This document shows positions 10,584 through 23,406 of a stretch of DNA of 64,000 bases, in pieces. Numbering within the stretch: the stretch's first letter is position 1; each line of letters begins with the position of its first letter. The translations under genes and the position numbers were made by a program. Source of the DNA: Cucumis sativus (lineage: Eukaryota > Streptophyta > Magnoliopsida > Cucurbitales > Cucurbitaceae); contig NC_026659.2 in the NCBI RefSeq assembly GCF_000004075.3, positions 15,332,272-15,396,271 of the forward strand, given 5' to 3'. Under the pieces are notes generated by a model. The model had not been told where the DNA came from. It saw only the letters and a list, made by a program, of their open reading frames with translations, and did not search any database.

Positions 10584-13500
10584 TAAAAAACTTTCTATCT
10601 CCATTTAAATACCTATCAAATCCCTTTTCCTCGGTTCTTTTCTTTATTCACTTATTTTCCAAAATCTATTAAATCTTTCTGTTTCCTCCTTTAATAACCC
10701 AAACAATCACCTTTTTCTACTTATCTCCCGCAACATCAATTTTCTCTCTCCGAAACATAAATATATAATACTCTTAATAATTATATTATTTTCAATATTT
10801 TAATTATTTTTATCCTTCCACAACTTTATATATAAATAACCAATATCCTTCCATCTTCAAAAAAACCCCATAACAACACCAAAATTATTTCAATTTCAAT
10901 ACTTAATTAAATATTCTCCCACTAAATACTGAACTAATCTTAATTTCTTGATTTCCACAAAATTTTACCATTCCCTCCAATTATCTAAAACAACACCCAA
11001 ATAATTTTATTATAAAATTAAATTCAACGAGATAATTAAATTTGGAATTGGGTGTTCCCTATGCATTTTTTAAATGATAAAATAAAAATAACATGATGTG
11101 TTAATTAAAATAAAGAGAAGTAACTGGAATAAGGAAAAGAGTATACAGTGTGTATGCATGTTCTAGACTGGTTTTGGGTTGTGATACTTTTTGGCCTTCT
11201 AAACTCAAGTTGAGTAAAAAAGATGTTATTTTAATTCATAAAAAAATGTATGTTGCTCTAGTATGTGTATTATGATTTGGTCCAATAAATGGTAGAGAGA
11301 ATTTAGGAATCACTTTTTTTAATTCCATTGCTTTACCACAAATAATTAAAGAACAGTTGCTTCAGACTTTGATAATTCTTATTGCGGCTAGTTAATGGCC
11401 TTAACCCCTAAGTTTTTCATAGGGTCGTTTTCCACTTGTTCACACGTTAGAATAGGATTGTTGTAGCCTCTTTTTATTTTATATTTTACCATACGTGATC
11501 ATTTAGATAGAATGAAAATATTAAATCTATGTTTCACATTAATGTTGAATTCATAGACATAGGTACAGCTTTTTAATACAACTGTCCATGTGTTAAACCA
11601 AAAGTTAAACTATTGATCAATACCACTGTCATATATTGTTGTATGAACGTTATGTTTTTTTTCACAAAAGCTCGTGTTTGTAAAGGTTGTGTCAAAATAG
11701 AAAATAAATTTAGATCGTCCATGTAAATTTCATTTTCATTCAGATGTTTAGGGTTTTAATTTGAGTTTGAGGAAACCCAATTTTGAATGCTAAAGAATCT
11801 AGTGTATTATGTCTACACCTATTGCCCTAGGGTATAGAAATTAAAATAAGATAAATTAGGTTATTATAAAATATAGTATAGACAAAGAAATTAGAAAATA
11901 ATAAATAATTTTAAAATAGGAAAGTTGGCAAAAAAATAAAAACAAAAAAAAATTATGATAATAGAGTCAATGTCACATGTTTCTTTAAAATTACAAAAAT
12001 AACAAATTTAAAAATAAATCACCCTTCAATTACTATCAGATTAATTAGTGGAAAAAAAGACGTCATCAATTGTTTTTCTAACCTTTTTTTATTATCTAAT
12101 GTAATTTCCCTTAAATATATATATATTGATATGTAAAAACACTACCTTCAAATTAAAACTTTTGTGGCAAAAATGGCATCTTTGTATAGTTTGAGGAAAA
12201 TCTACTTATCAAATATACATAACTTGTTCATGTTTCCTACGTACAGGTGCAGTCAATAATAATATACTATACTTAATAATATACGAACACACCAACAATA
12301 AACATATACGATACTTATATACCAACACATTAATCTCATAAACTATATTATACCATGTATGTATTTACATTACTTTTTTTGTGACAAATTAATCTTTGGT
12401 TATGAAATTTTATTTTTGTCTTCTTCTTTCTTTTGAACAAATCATCCTATCCAACCTCTCTTTCAAATAGTTGTTTATTCAGGGACAAAATAAAGGAAAA
12501 TTGCACAAAATGACAAAAACATTTAAAAAAAACAGGTCATGACATCTACTTTTTTATATTGTGAATATGACAAAATTTGTAATACTAGACGACTATTAGA
12601 TGATAATTATAGGACTATCGGAGGGCTATCAGACGGTAATCATATAGTTATCAATTTCTAAATTTGTTACTTTTACAATTTAGAAAATGTACTAATATAA
12701 ATTCTATTATTATATTTTTTTTTTCTTCAATATTTGGAAGAGTCTCAGTATAAAAACACACATATGAGTTATGAAATATGGTAGTAGTTAATTATTACAA
12801 TATTTCTACAGTTATATACGTTTTGAACAATATAATTTTAACACACATGTATAAGTGGAAAGATATTTAAGATTTTACAAATAAAAGTTTAGGGGTTATA
12901 ATTACAACAATATTATACTTTAATGATGATTTTTGTAATTTTTCCTAAATTTAGTTTCATACTACAGTATATATGAGCTATTATTTTCATTTTCATTTAG
13001 TTTTGAGGTGAAAATCCATGCTACCAAACATATATTAAACATATATTAACTAGTAAAATATGAAGTTCATAAATTTTATAACTAACTAACAATAATGTTG
13101 ATTATTCTAACAGGATTACTAGAATTGTAATGGACTGGAACTGTTTGCAATATACTTTTAAATCATGAAAACTGAGTTTATAATCAATGTATATCAAAGT
13201 AAAAAATTAATAATAATAATTGTACTTTTGATATACATTGATGTCAAATCATTTTTTAGTATATTTAAGAATGTAATAGTTGATGATGAATTGCCTAAAT
13301 GTATATATATTTTTTATTGTTTTAGGTTAAGAAAAACATGTAGGTTAGAGATTGAAACCCTCTGATCTTTTTTTTTAAAAAAAAAGATTGCGTGTTATTA
13401 AACTATGTTCATATATAAATATATAGTCCAATTATTGAATTTATTTAATACTAGTAAAGAAATGTTTAGTATTGAGAATTGAAGTGGAATTTTGGTATGG

Positions 13501-14160
13501 ATGGAAGAAGTGTAGTCTAATTAAAGAAGTGTTCAAACCCAGTTTTCTTAAAAGATTGTGAAATATATATATATATATATATCAGCAGTATGAAGAATAA
13601 ATGATAATTTCTGTGAAAAAGGTATAGAGGGGGAAGTTTGGAATATTATTAGTATTGTTAATGTTATTATGTAATAAAGTTTGGAATATTATTGTATGTA
13701 ATATACAAAAAAGAAAAGAAAAGAAAAGAAAAGAATGGATTAATTAAATGATGTGAAGCGGCTTGTTGGTAGAACCGAAAGAAATCCTGAAGGCAGGCCT
13801 TTTTCATGCACCACCTCCCTTTTCTTTTTAATATTTCACTAAATTAATTAGGAACTTTAGAGTAAAGGAAAGCTTCTTCTTCCAAATCTATTATAAAACG
13901 TAATCGTTCATATTTTACACCAATTATTTTTATCAAAATTTTCATGTTTTTAATCGAGTTTTTAACCTAATTCTTAATTCTTAAAACAAATGACAATTAT
14001 TTTTAAAAAATATCTATAATATGAACTATCTATTTGTGATGGACCACAATATATCAAGATAAACTACTATTTGTGTCTATATGTATCATAAAAATAGTAT
14101 ATCATGATGTATTTAAATATTATATGATGTATTAATATCACCAGTGTTTGTTGTTTTTTT
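10584..14160. other. AT-rich intergenic DNA
   Basis: No gene is supportable over about 3.6 kb. Contents seen: a CTATC-type palindromic repeat remnant at about 12,490-12,720, a hairpin at 13,186-13,246 whose arms read atcaatgtatatcaaa and its complement, a (TA)n tract at 13,566-13,582 and an (AAAAG)n tract at 13,707-13,735. Confidence 0.6.
13707..13735. repeat. (AAAAG)n microsatellite
   Basis: Five to six consecutive AAAAG units. Simple repeat. Confidence 0.9.
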
Positions 14161-14171
14161 TGTTAAGAAAG

Positions 14172-14320
14172 TGTTAGGTTTATGTTAGAGGAAGTTAATC
14201 TGTTGGTTAAGCAAATAGGTTATTATAAATAACTCTTGTAATCTCTCATTTAAGTTGAAGAAGAGAATACCAATGTTTTCAATATCTAATTTCTCATGAA
14301 GTATCCCATGGTATTAGAGC
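14172..14320 (+). mobile_element. Copia-type LTR remnant and primer-binding site
   Basis: A segment opening TGTTAGGTTTATG and closing at CCCA directly abuts tggtattagagc (14,309-14,320), one mismatch from the tRNA-iMet primer-binding site tggtatcagagc used by plant Copia elements. The LTR would be only about 137 bases, so it may be truncated. A degenerate gag follows about 300 bases downstream. Confidence 0.6.
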
Positions 14321-14626
14321 CCTAACCGATTCATGTCTTGCACCAAAATTTTATCTTTCCCTTTTCTCTCCCCGATCCATCGCGGTTGGGTCTTTATCAT
14401 CTTCTAGAGATCTTTAGTCTCCAATCTTTTTGCTTACGAATATTTGTAATCTCATCACGATTTGCCTCGGCTCAACAAACTATGTATTGTTTTAGTTCTA
14501 ATTCATATTGAAAGCACACAAGCGTTTTGACTTTGTTGATGGATCAAATCAAGCTCCACCAAAAAGACAGTAACAAATTCAAAAGATTCAACAAGATCAT
14601 CAACCTTTGAAGTTTCGTCAAATTCG

Positions 14627-14830
14627 GCGTCCTCTATTCATGCTATCAATCCTTTATACGATGAATGGATTTCCAAAGATAATGCATTCATGACTCTAAT
14701 CAATATTGTGACTTTATTTGCAAAAGCCCAAACATATATTGTTGGTTGCGATTCATCAAATCAGGTATGGATTACTCTGAAAAATCAGTATTCCTCCATT
14801 TCTCGCACCAACATTCTCAATATAAACCCT
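14627..14830 (+). pseudogene. Copia gag fragment (Retrofit/Ale-like)
   Basis: One frame reads through a typical Copia Gag (UBN2) stretch: YDEWISKDNAFMTLI near the start, VGCDSSNQVWITLKNQYSS in the middle, SRTNI at the end. This corresponds to the N-terminal third of gag only. No ATG, zinc knuckle, protease, integrase or reverse transcriptase follows; the sequence runs into unrelated DNA after about 14,880. It lies downstream of the LTR/PBS remnant at 14,172-14,320, so both belong to one truncated insertion. Confidence 0.7.
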
Positions 14831-14939
14831 GAGCCTTAAGATCTCTATAAGTCTCTTAAATATACATGTAGCTACCTTAACGAAGAAGAAATTTTATGAG
14901 GAGTGTTAGTTATAAAAGAAATTTTGGTATCATGGTTTA

Positions 14940-16860
14940 AACGACATAGTTGGTGTGTCATTGTTTTAATGTCATAAACAAGGTGTCATGGTAGCCTTGA
15001 GCAAATAAATGAAAAGAAGGGTGACTAGGTATTAATAGTGGCAAAAGAAAAGTTAAAATCAACAACATTTTTTAGCATGAGGTGGAAGGGAACTTAAGTG
15101 TCATGCCAAGAGGTGGAGTGGAATCCACATGTTGTAGCATGCAAACACTTGAATAGGCTGCAAGTACGAGGTGCCAAGAGATTAGACATGCAAAGAGGAA
15201 GTGTCAAGAGGTCAACGATGCAAGGAGAAGGTGTCAATTGAAAGTCCATCTCAATATAAAGGAAAATTTGGAGGAGAAGTTCTTTCAGACCACTCGTGCC
15301 ATTTGGGTAATTCCAATTTTAAAATCTTTCAAAATGAGTCTAGTTTCTACTGTAAAGCTGCCAAACTAAAAAGGGTTGAGAAAAGAGTTTAACTTTTGAA
15401 CAAAAGAACCAAAGGTCATTTTTAAGAAAATTTCAGTAGTGTTGAGTTCTTGAAGGGCTACATAATGCATTACTTCGAATCTGAAGCTGAAATTTAGAGA
15501 TAAGCTATTTAAAACAATTCAGAATGACTTTGTAGAAGGAAATTTTCTCATTTGAGTTATAGATTTTCAGTTATTAATCTCCAAAGTGGGAAGTAGGATT
15601 CTAAATAGAAACCATTTCGAGGAATTGAACAAGGTGGGCCGAGGACAAAAGTGGTGCTACACACAAAGGAAGGTAAGGAGGTTAGTTTTGAGGTTAAGGT
15701 GCCAAGGGGTAAGCCATGCATGCAACAAGCAACACACATGAAAGGCGCGACCATAAGGCACTCGACGCCCCCACTGCACGATCAACCATGCCTGCACAAG
15801 ACACGAGGGCAAGGTTAGGATATGGCTTAGGGCCTTGCGCGTGAACGCCAAGCCTGCTGCCCATGCTTGTGCACCAGCTCAGTCCACATGCCATTTTTAG
15901 GTCTTTTCAGTGTTTTGACAATTTTTACTTGGAGTTTGGATGTTTTTTTTGAAATAAAGGGACTTAATTGAAAGATAAATATGATTATTTCAGGTTAAGA
16001 GGTTTGAAGGATTATCCAAACTAAGGGGTTAAGCTACAAGTAGAGAGTGACTGATGCATTTAAATGACTTCTAATGTTTGATTCAAGCATGATTTATCTA
16101 AGTATGATTTCAAGGCTTCACTATTACGATCTTAAAGCTATTTACAAACATAATTTTAGGCTAGATTGCCTTATACATGTTTGAGTAAATTATAGAAGAT
16201 TTATAAGCATGCTTTGAGATTTCTAAAAGTGATATTTCTTACTGATTTAGAAAGATATTTTTCAAAGCATGAATTTGATTAATGAGTTTATACTATACAT
16301 GTTTCATGAGCTGTTTTCCCAATATGTGTGATAAAACATAAGTTCGAAAGCCTAAGTTTAAAATTGTTTTCATGAAGCTGTGACAAAATTGTAATAGGTT
16401 ACCTTTGAATAATAGGTTACCTTTGAATATGCACATATGATTCTCGTATTGATGGGAAGGTTTTAGGGGGCTAAGTTTTGTGTACATTAGTGAAGGCTCC
16501 AGTGGCTAAGGAGGAAGGTTCAGCTAGTGCTTACCTACGATTATTATAAATGTTACAACTAAGAACTGGTGATAGTATAATGCACAACAAAATTTAAGAA
16601 TGTATAGTAAACGGTTAGAATAGTTTTCTTAAAATTATGTTCACATAATGATTTTTGATATTTAATGAATGATATGTATGAAAGCTTACGTAACTATTTA
16701 GTAAAGCATGCTTTAGAACAAAAGCATCTCGCTGCTAAGTTTTTTTCAACTCATTCTTTCAAAATATTTTCTCACTTTCTAGGTTTTTTTAACTCAATTC
16801 TTTTAAAATATTTTCTCACTTTCTAGGTATTAATTGTTTCCCTCAAGCTGAGCTTACTGC
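14940..16860 (+). mobile_element. Decayed LTR-like block (Ty3/gypsy type, plus)
   Basis: No coding sequence is supportable. The block has a GC-richer centre (15,700-15,890), AT-rich flanks and a 3' part near 16,740-16,830 with a tandem copy of caactcattctttcaaaata..tttctcactttctagg, resembling the end of plant gypsy LTRs. Short repeats built on caagaggt/aggtgccaagag occur at 15,100-15,230. Target duplication and exact ends were not found, so this is a tentative call. Confidence 0.3.
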
Positions 16861-16887
16861 CAAGCCAAGTAGTCAGTCCTTAAGATA

Positions 16888-17300
16888 ACATAACCTACAC
16901 CCAATTTACATAACCTACACCCAATCAAATCTAAATCACAAGTTCACATCCCCTCAGTTCACCAGTACAAAACATAACCTACACCCAATCAAATCAAAAC
17001 ATAACCTACACCCAATCAAATCTAAATCACATAACCTACACCCAATCAAATCTAAATCACAAGTTCACATCCCCTCAGTTCACCAGTACAAAGTCACACT
17101 TTAGTATAACCTACCCCCAATCAAATCTAAATCACAAGTTCACATCCTCCAATTCACCAGTACAAAGTCACACTTTAGTATAACCTACACCCAATCAAAT
17201 CTAAATCACAAGTTCACATCCCCTCAGTTCACCCGTACAAAGCCACACTTTAGTATAACCTACACCCAATCAAATCTAAATCACAAGTTCACATCCACAA
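16888..17300. repeat. 75-bp tandem repeat array
   Basis: Copies of a unit containing aacctacacccaatcaaatc, cacaagttcacatcccctca and gtacaaagtcacacttta recur about five times, the last three nearly identical at a period of about 75 bases. Shorter partial copies (16,970-17,040) occur at the left. It lies inside the minus-strand LTR-like block. Confidence 0.85.
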
Positions 17301-17807
17301 TTTTTATACAACACAATCTACTAATATCGTCCTGTCTACATCCACTTCTACATACACAATCCTAGACAATCACCATATACATTCAACATCAAATCTACGT
17401 CAATTTATGTATATATAATTTCAGTCATTCACAGTATACAATCAATATCAGTCTACATCCATACATATATATGTATATCGGTGGTTGAGTCCAGTAGTAG
17501 AGAATCCCTTACTAATACATAATCCGACCTTAGCATAATGATTTCTCAATAAGGTATACTCATACATAAGTGTCACTCATCTCAGTTTAGTCAGTCAGAC
17601 TTATATCATCCATTCTTTTAACATAAGAGTCAACCATCATCAGTTCAATCAATAAACATTTTTAATTTAGTAATTCCATCAATACACATAAAACTATCAG
17701 TTAAATCGTTTTAATAATTGAAATTCACATATGGCTCCAGTCGAAAGTCTCTTACCTTAACCTTACTTAAGCTCCTTTTTCAAACTACAATGCAACGAAC
17801 GAACCTA

Positions 17808-17991
17808 AACACAATCGAACAGAAACCCATTACTTCCACAAGCAATTTCATCCCTTCAATCATTCACTCTAATGTAAATTCCAAAACTTACACAAATTAA
17901 ACACAATCCAACAGAAACCCATTACTTCCACAAGCAATTTCATCCCTTCAATCATTCACTCTAATGTAAATTCCGAAACTTACACAAATTA
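17808..17991. repeat. 90-bp direct duplication
   Basis: A segment beginning acacaatcgaacagaaaccc is repeated once immediately downstream (acacaatccaacagaaaccc) with only a few differences, ending cttacacaaattaaa in both copies. Confidence 0.85.
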
Positions 17992-18923
17992 AACGGAGAA
18001 TTGAACTTGCTCGAAGCAACTTTGGTGAACCCAAAAAAATTCAAACACTGTCCACAATTAACACCACAAAAACCCAATATTCTTCGTGGCAGGGCAGAAA
18101 CGTTAGTGCACCGGTCGACCCAAGCAACAACGTGCAAGGCAGATTAGAACGACTGGTTTGGCGACGAAAACCGGCGCGGACGAAGGTGCGACGGCCTCGT
18201 AGATCTGGACGATGGCTTGATTTCAGACGGAGTCGCGACGGTTGTGGGTGGACAAAGTCGAACGGAGGAAGGCGCGGCCGATCGACACTCCAGCACCAAC
18301 GAAGGACAAGCGACAGGGCCGTGGTAGACGTACACGGCAACAGCTTCGCTGGCGGAAGGACTGCGGCGTGGATTGAAGAAGGGTAGAAGGAGAAGAAGAG
18401 AGGAATGTGGTGGGTGACTGAGTAGGGTAGAAAAGAAAAGAAAAACGGAAGAAGAGGAAGAAGAAAGGGGGAAATTGTTATTACTAAACACCCAGACGAT
18501 TACTATTAGTAGCCTTTAGCTGCCGAGGGCTTGAATTGAGGCAGCTATTTTGGTTACCGAGTCAGACGCAATATTGTTTGCGCCTTCAGCATAATCTATT
18601 CTTTTCTTTGTAAACGACTTTTCTTTCTCTGGATCTCCGGAGCGTAGTGGGCAGCCCTCAACTACTTGATAGTTATCCTATCCTTTCTTTCCCAGGATTT
18701 GTAAACTCCAAATCTTCAAACATATGCTTAATAATTAATAATAATAGTAATAATATATTATTATTATTAATAACTTTTCCAACTACACTTCTTTTCTTTC
18801 CCATTCAAAACTTTTCTTTTTTTCCAAGCCAAAACAATAAAATGACTCAGAACAAAAATTAAAAGTCCTAAAAATCAAGCAATCTGATTAAAATTAATTA
18901 TCTTAGAGTTCGGGTGTGTTACA

Positions 18924-19893
18924 CTAGTCTACAATGTAATTAGACTAGTTTTTGCCATCTAATATTTATCTTCTTGTTGGAACTATTAGATTTTTTAGTT
19001 TTTGGCATTCTTTGTTGTTGTTGTTTTTTTTTAAATTCTTTAGTGGCCCAAGGAATGCAACAATTTGATAAATATGTTGGTATGTGAATCCATTTTAACT
19101 TGACATTGTTGTATTTTGATTTAGGTTGTGGAATCCAAGTTTGTATTTGAAGCCAAGTTCATCCAAGGTCATTGAATTTCAAGCTTTTTTTTATAATTAA
19201 GTTTGTGTTTCTTGAACTAGAATTGTTGTCTTGTGATTTTTGGAATAGTATAGTTGGATTCGTTTTGTAATTTTGGAATTATCATACTAGGTTGAGGTTG
19301 ATAGAAGTAATGTTTTGTATATGACAGTATCAAACAAATATGTACAATTTTCGAAATGTTCATATATATATGATGAAATGTTAATGTGTTAAAATTTTGG
19401 AATTGCCCTCATGCATATTTATGAGATTGTTGGACCACACTACATGGCCTTACAGGGGTGATACAAGAACTAAAATATAACTAAATTACAATTTTTTTTT
19501 TATAAAAAAAAACTCTTATACAGACTTGACGTTTTTTAAATGTCATAAACAAGTATATTCTTGACGTTTTTAAAATGTCATAAATAAATATATTCTTGAC
19601 ATTCTTCAAATGTTATAAACAATTATATTCTTGATGTTTTTTAAATGTTATAAACAAGTACATTCTTGACGTTTTTTAAATGTTAACATCAACATACTTG
19701 ATGATTTTTACATGTCATGAATATTTGTATACTTGGTGCTTATAAAATGTCAATGTTTATTATTCTTGACGTTCATTAACTATTATGAACTTCGACTATC
19801 TTCATGTTGAATTTAATGATGATTTTAAAATCGTCAAGAGTAATAATTCTAGAATGTTAAAAAACGTCAAGAGAGTCTATTTTTGTAGTAGTG
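18924..19893. mobile_element. 3' end of a CACTA (En/Spm-type) transposon
   Basis: The right terminus at 19,893 reads, in reverse complement, CACTACTACAAAAATAGAC, the same terminal inverted repeat as the two complete CACTA elements in this window. Inside it are seven or more subterminal units of the form cttgacgtttt..aaatgtcat (19,520-19,880). The stretch 19,060-19,480 is closely similar to 55,140-55,590 inside the CACTA ending at 55,969. The matching 5' terminus is absent; sequence similarity stops near the gypsy LTR start at 18,923, so the element is truncated. Confidence 0.8.
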
Positions 19894-20097
19894 TCAAGTG
19901 GATTTGCAAATGGAAATCTCGATTGCTCTCAATTTAATAAACCTATAAATCAAATCTAGGAGTGAACAGTGATCTGGCGTCATCAGATGGTGGCGCGGGG
20001 ACCAATGTGTGATGATGCTAGGGTTTCCACAATGAAGAAGACTTTTGTCTTCTTGCAGCGTAATCTAACCTATATTTAAAATAATAATAATAAAGAG

Positions 20098-20335
20098 AAA
20101 TTTAAAACATAGCAAATTTGATAAAATATTTACAAGCTATAACAAAATTTTAGATTCTATCAACAACAAACATTTTATTGCCAGTGATATTCTTCTATCA
20201 GTGACATTGACGATAGTTAGTGATAGAAGGATATCAGTAGGATATCATTGGCTATCATTGATAGCATAATTTTTTTTTGTTATAACTTGTAAATATTTTA
20301 ATTTATTTTGCTACTTTTAAAAAAGTCCTTAATAA
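20098..20335. repeat. CTATCA-type MITE-like repeat, divergent copy
   Basis: Ends with acatagcaaatttgataaaat and, inverted, attttgctac. The centre has ctatcagtgacattgacgatag and ctatcattgatag. Same general plan as the copy at 6,597 but more diverged. Confidence 0.5.
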
Positions 20336-20399
20336 TAACAACAACAATAATAACTTTATTATTAATAAGGGAATTTTCAAAAATATTAAAATAAATTAA

Positions 20400-21257
20400 G
20401 TTAAGCATAATTGAGAAACAACGATGATGAACACATCTTTCTCCAAGTACTTAACTGACAAAGCGGTTGGTAGCCCTATTTCGAGCACTATTTAGACGAA
20501 AAATGCTTTGTAGCTGGCGGGCATTCTTAACAAGGTGTCCTACAACTGCTTCTAAGGGCATCTTCTAAAGCTTAAAAGTTGTTGCCTTCTTCTGGTCTTC
20601 ATGACCCTCTCCTCAACAAGATTTCTATGGTGCTCATTCTTCATATGTTGTCTGAAGAAGGAAAAAATGGATGACCTATTAAAGACACTGTTAGGAGGAT
20701 TACATCCTCTTTAAAACCAAGCTCTACACTAAAATGTCAGTCGAGCTCGGTGATCAAGGACGACTGTCGAAGATCACCAATGGCCAACCCCTTAAAGATA
20801 CAATCAATGGAATAAAAAATGACCTTCCTTAACGTCAACAAAAAGCTCATTGGCTAAAACATAGAGCAACAACCTTCTCTCCTTGGTAATGTCTGAAAGA
20901 AGGGTAACATGCATCAACCTTGCACATAAAAAAGCATATAAGATCTAGATAAAAATATTAAGATCAGTCAATTTGATTCTAACTTAAACCTCCTCTCTAT
21001 ACACCTAAGTAGCATCGGGCCTACATAAGGCTTCAATGACTTGAGTGAGATTCACCTCCCCACGAATGACATTCATATACTCTTCATTATTAATATTGGG
21101 AAGGAAAAATGGACGATCAATAAACTAGGAAACTAGGAGACCTCAAATTGTATAAGAATCTTTATTCTCATCCACATTCGAGTAATACTCTTTAACAATG
21201 GAAACTACATCGCTCTCAAGCTACTAGATGAAGAACTACCACCCTCTCCATTGTATT
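20400..21257 (-). pseudogene. Degenerate 'putative plant transposon protein' ORF, downstream part
   Basis: Minus-strand reading gives interrupted stretches such as NNEEYMNVIRGEVNLTQVIE, RLMHVTLLSDITKERRLLLY and VLANELFVDVKEGHF. These resemble the conserved domain annotated in dicots as 'putative plant transposon protein', found in large non-autonomous retroelements. Several stops and frameshifts break it. The upstream portion lies at 27,010-27,180, on the far side of the Copia element that inserted between them (TSD gtatt). Function as a protein is lost. The family identification is from memory and is moderate. Confidence 0.45.
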
Positions 21258-21755
21258 TGTTGGAATAAATGGTTATGATTCTTCATGAATGGATGTATCG
21301 TGAGTGGATGCATCATTTCATGAAACGTTGGAATAAATGGTTATGTTTCTTCATGAATGGATGCATCATGAGTGGATGCATCATTTCATGAACTAAAGGA
21401 CATGACTTTTTGAATGGCCACAAAAAGTCTATAAATAAGTCATTTTGGTTGAGAGAAAATGACAGAGAAAAAATCATTTGTCTTAAAAAAAAAACAAATT
21501 TCTCTCCATATCCACAATCTTGACGTTCGGTAGATTCACAAGATCGTAGATCTTCTATACGGGGTGCTACACTTAGAAGAAAGTTGATCTGTTCTATCCT
21601 GGGAGGCAATTACTCTAAATTCTCAAACACTAGGGTGAGTAAATTTGTCTTAAGGAGACAACGTGAATTCGTTGAGCTCAGATCTATAATTGTGTATGAT
21701 TTTTCTGTTCACTGTGATAAATAATATACCTAGCAATTGATAATATGTATAACAA
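21258..21755 (+). repeat. 5' LTR of the Copia element
   Basis: 498 bases. Its first 136 bases are a tandem duplication of a 68-base unit (gttggaataaatggttatg ... gcatcatttcatgaa). It differs from the 3' LTR at about nine sites, including a poly-A length change near 21,487 and a short indel near 21,543. Confidence 0.93.
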
Positions 21756-22011
21756 TCTTAAGACAAATTTATATTACACACATATACAAATTAGTTTGTT
21801 TTATATATACATATTGTTTAGATTTTCTTTTTTATCACAGTAAGCCTATTAACTTGAATGTCTTAAATATTTTTGGTTATTCAAGTATCTCATTAAGAAA
21901 ATTAACTTGATTGATTTTAATTATTTTTTTTTGTTTCAAATATCACAGTAAGTATATTAACTGTAAGATTTCATCTTTAATTATTTGTTTAACTTTATTT
22001 GTTTTGAAGAT

Positions 22012-23400
22012 ATGACTTCAACAAACTTTAATTCTCCTGTAACTGGTGTTGCACATGGGGAGAAACCAGAAAAATTTGGTGGTGTTGATTTCAAACGTTG
22101 GCAACAAAAAATGTTGTTCTATCTCACCACTTTAAATTTGGCAAAGTTTCTCACCGAGGATGCTCCCATTTTACTGAGGGAGAATCTGACAAAGAAAAGC
22201 AACTTGCAGTTGATGCATGGAAACATGCAGAATATCTTTGCAAGAATTACATTTTGAATGGGTTAGATAACACACTATACAATGTGTATAGTAGTGTTGA
22301 TTCGGCCAAAAATCTATGGACTTCATTAGAGAAGAAGTACAAAACTGAAGTTGCTGGTGCAAAGAAATTTATCGTTGAAAAATTTCTAGATTACAAAATG
22401 GTGGACTCCAAAACTGTAATCAGTCAGGTTCAGGAAATCCAAGTAATTCTACATGATATACATGCTGAGAATATGACTTTGAGTGAGTCTTTTCAGGTAG
22501 CATCAATAATTGAAAAATTGCCACCCTCATGGAAGGACTTCAAAAATTATCTCAAGCATAAACGCAAAGACATAAAACTTGAGGAACTTGTGGTCCGACT
22601 TGGGATTAAAGAAAATAATAGAAAGACGGAAAAGTGTACTATGGATAGTACAATGGATCCCAAGGCCAACATTGTGGAAAATAGACCACAAAGTAACAAG
22701 AAAAGGAAGTTTTCTGGTGAAGGTTCAAATAAAAAACAACGATTCACAAAAAAGTTCAATGGCAAGTGTTACAACTGCAACAAAATGGGACATCAATCAA
22801 AAGATTGTCGTAAACCAAAGAATCTTCAGAAAAAACATGCCCAAGCTCATATCACACAAGTTGATGAAGTATCAGATGGTGTTGCAGATATTGACCTTTG
22901 TGCAGTCATTTTAGAATGCAACATGGTGGGCAATTCCAAGGAGTGGTGGGTAGACACTGGGGCTACTCGTTATATTTGTGCCAACAAGGATATGTTCACA
23001 TCATATGTGCCAGTTTCTAGTGTAGAACAACTATTTATGGGTAGCTCCTCTACTTCAAAGGTTGAGGGACAAGGCAAAGTGATTCTTAAGATGACCTCTG
23101 ACAAGGAACTCACTCTCAACAATGTGCTTCATGTTCCTGACATTCGCAAGAACTTAGTTTCTGGTTCATTGCTTAGTAAGAATGGCTTTAAGTTGGTCTT
23201 TGTATCTGATAAGTTTGTACTTTCCAAGAATGAGATGTACATTGGAAAGGGTTACTTGAGTGATGGTCTATTTAAATTAAATGTACTCACAGTTGTACCC
23301 AAAAGTATTATTAATAAAGTATCTACTTTGCTTATATTGTTGAGTCATTTGTTTGGCATGGAAGACCCGACATGTTAATTTTAATTCTTTGTGAAGACTA
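22012..23400 (+). pseudogene. Copia gag and protease (frameshifted)
   Basis: Gag starts at the ATG at 22,012 in the sequence ATGACTTCAACAAAC. Gag opens with [21 protein letters not shown] frameshift near 22,172 moves the frame; the rest runs open to 23,376. Downstream are the UBN2 region ([20 protein letters not shown]), a CCHC zinc knuckle [14 protein letters not shown] at 22,768-22,809 and an aspartic protease motif [12 protein letters not shown] at about 22,944. Near 23,350 another frameshift falls at the start of the integrase zinc finger (WHGR), and further shifts and a stop follow to 23,400. Normal Copia elements have gag and pol in one frame or with one shift. Confidence 0.88.
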
Positions 23401-23406
23401 ATTAAT

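Larger units (their letters stand above)
16860..18923 (-). mobile_element. Decayed LTR of a Ty3/gypsy (chromovirus-like) element, minus
   Basis: Read on the minus strand it starts at 18,923 with TGTAACACACCCGAACTC, a start common to plant chromoviral LTRs (TGTAACACCCGA). A GC-rich, CT-rich leader-like section follows (18,480-18,050), then AT-rich DNA ending in a tandem array. The apparent open frames at 18,041-18,491 are low-complexity and lack recognisable domains. No gag-pol is attached. Confidence 0.45.

Noticed and set aside
15557..15894. Three overlapping minus-strand frames rich in Cys and Leu
   Set aside because: They overlap each other in different frames within a GC-rich part of an LTR-like block and have no homology that I recognise.
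18041..18491. Overlapping Ser/Arg/Pro-rich frames on both strands
   Set aside because: Low-complexity frames in several registers inside an LTR-like leader; none has a start context, splice support or domain.
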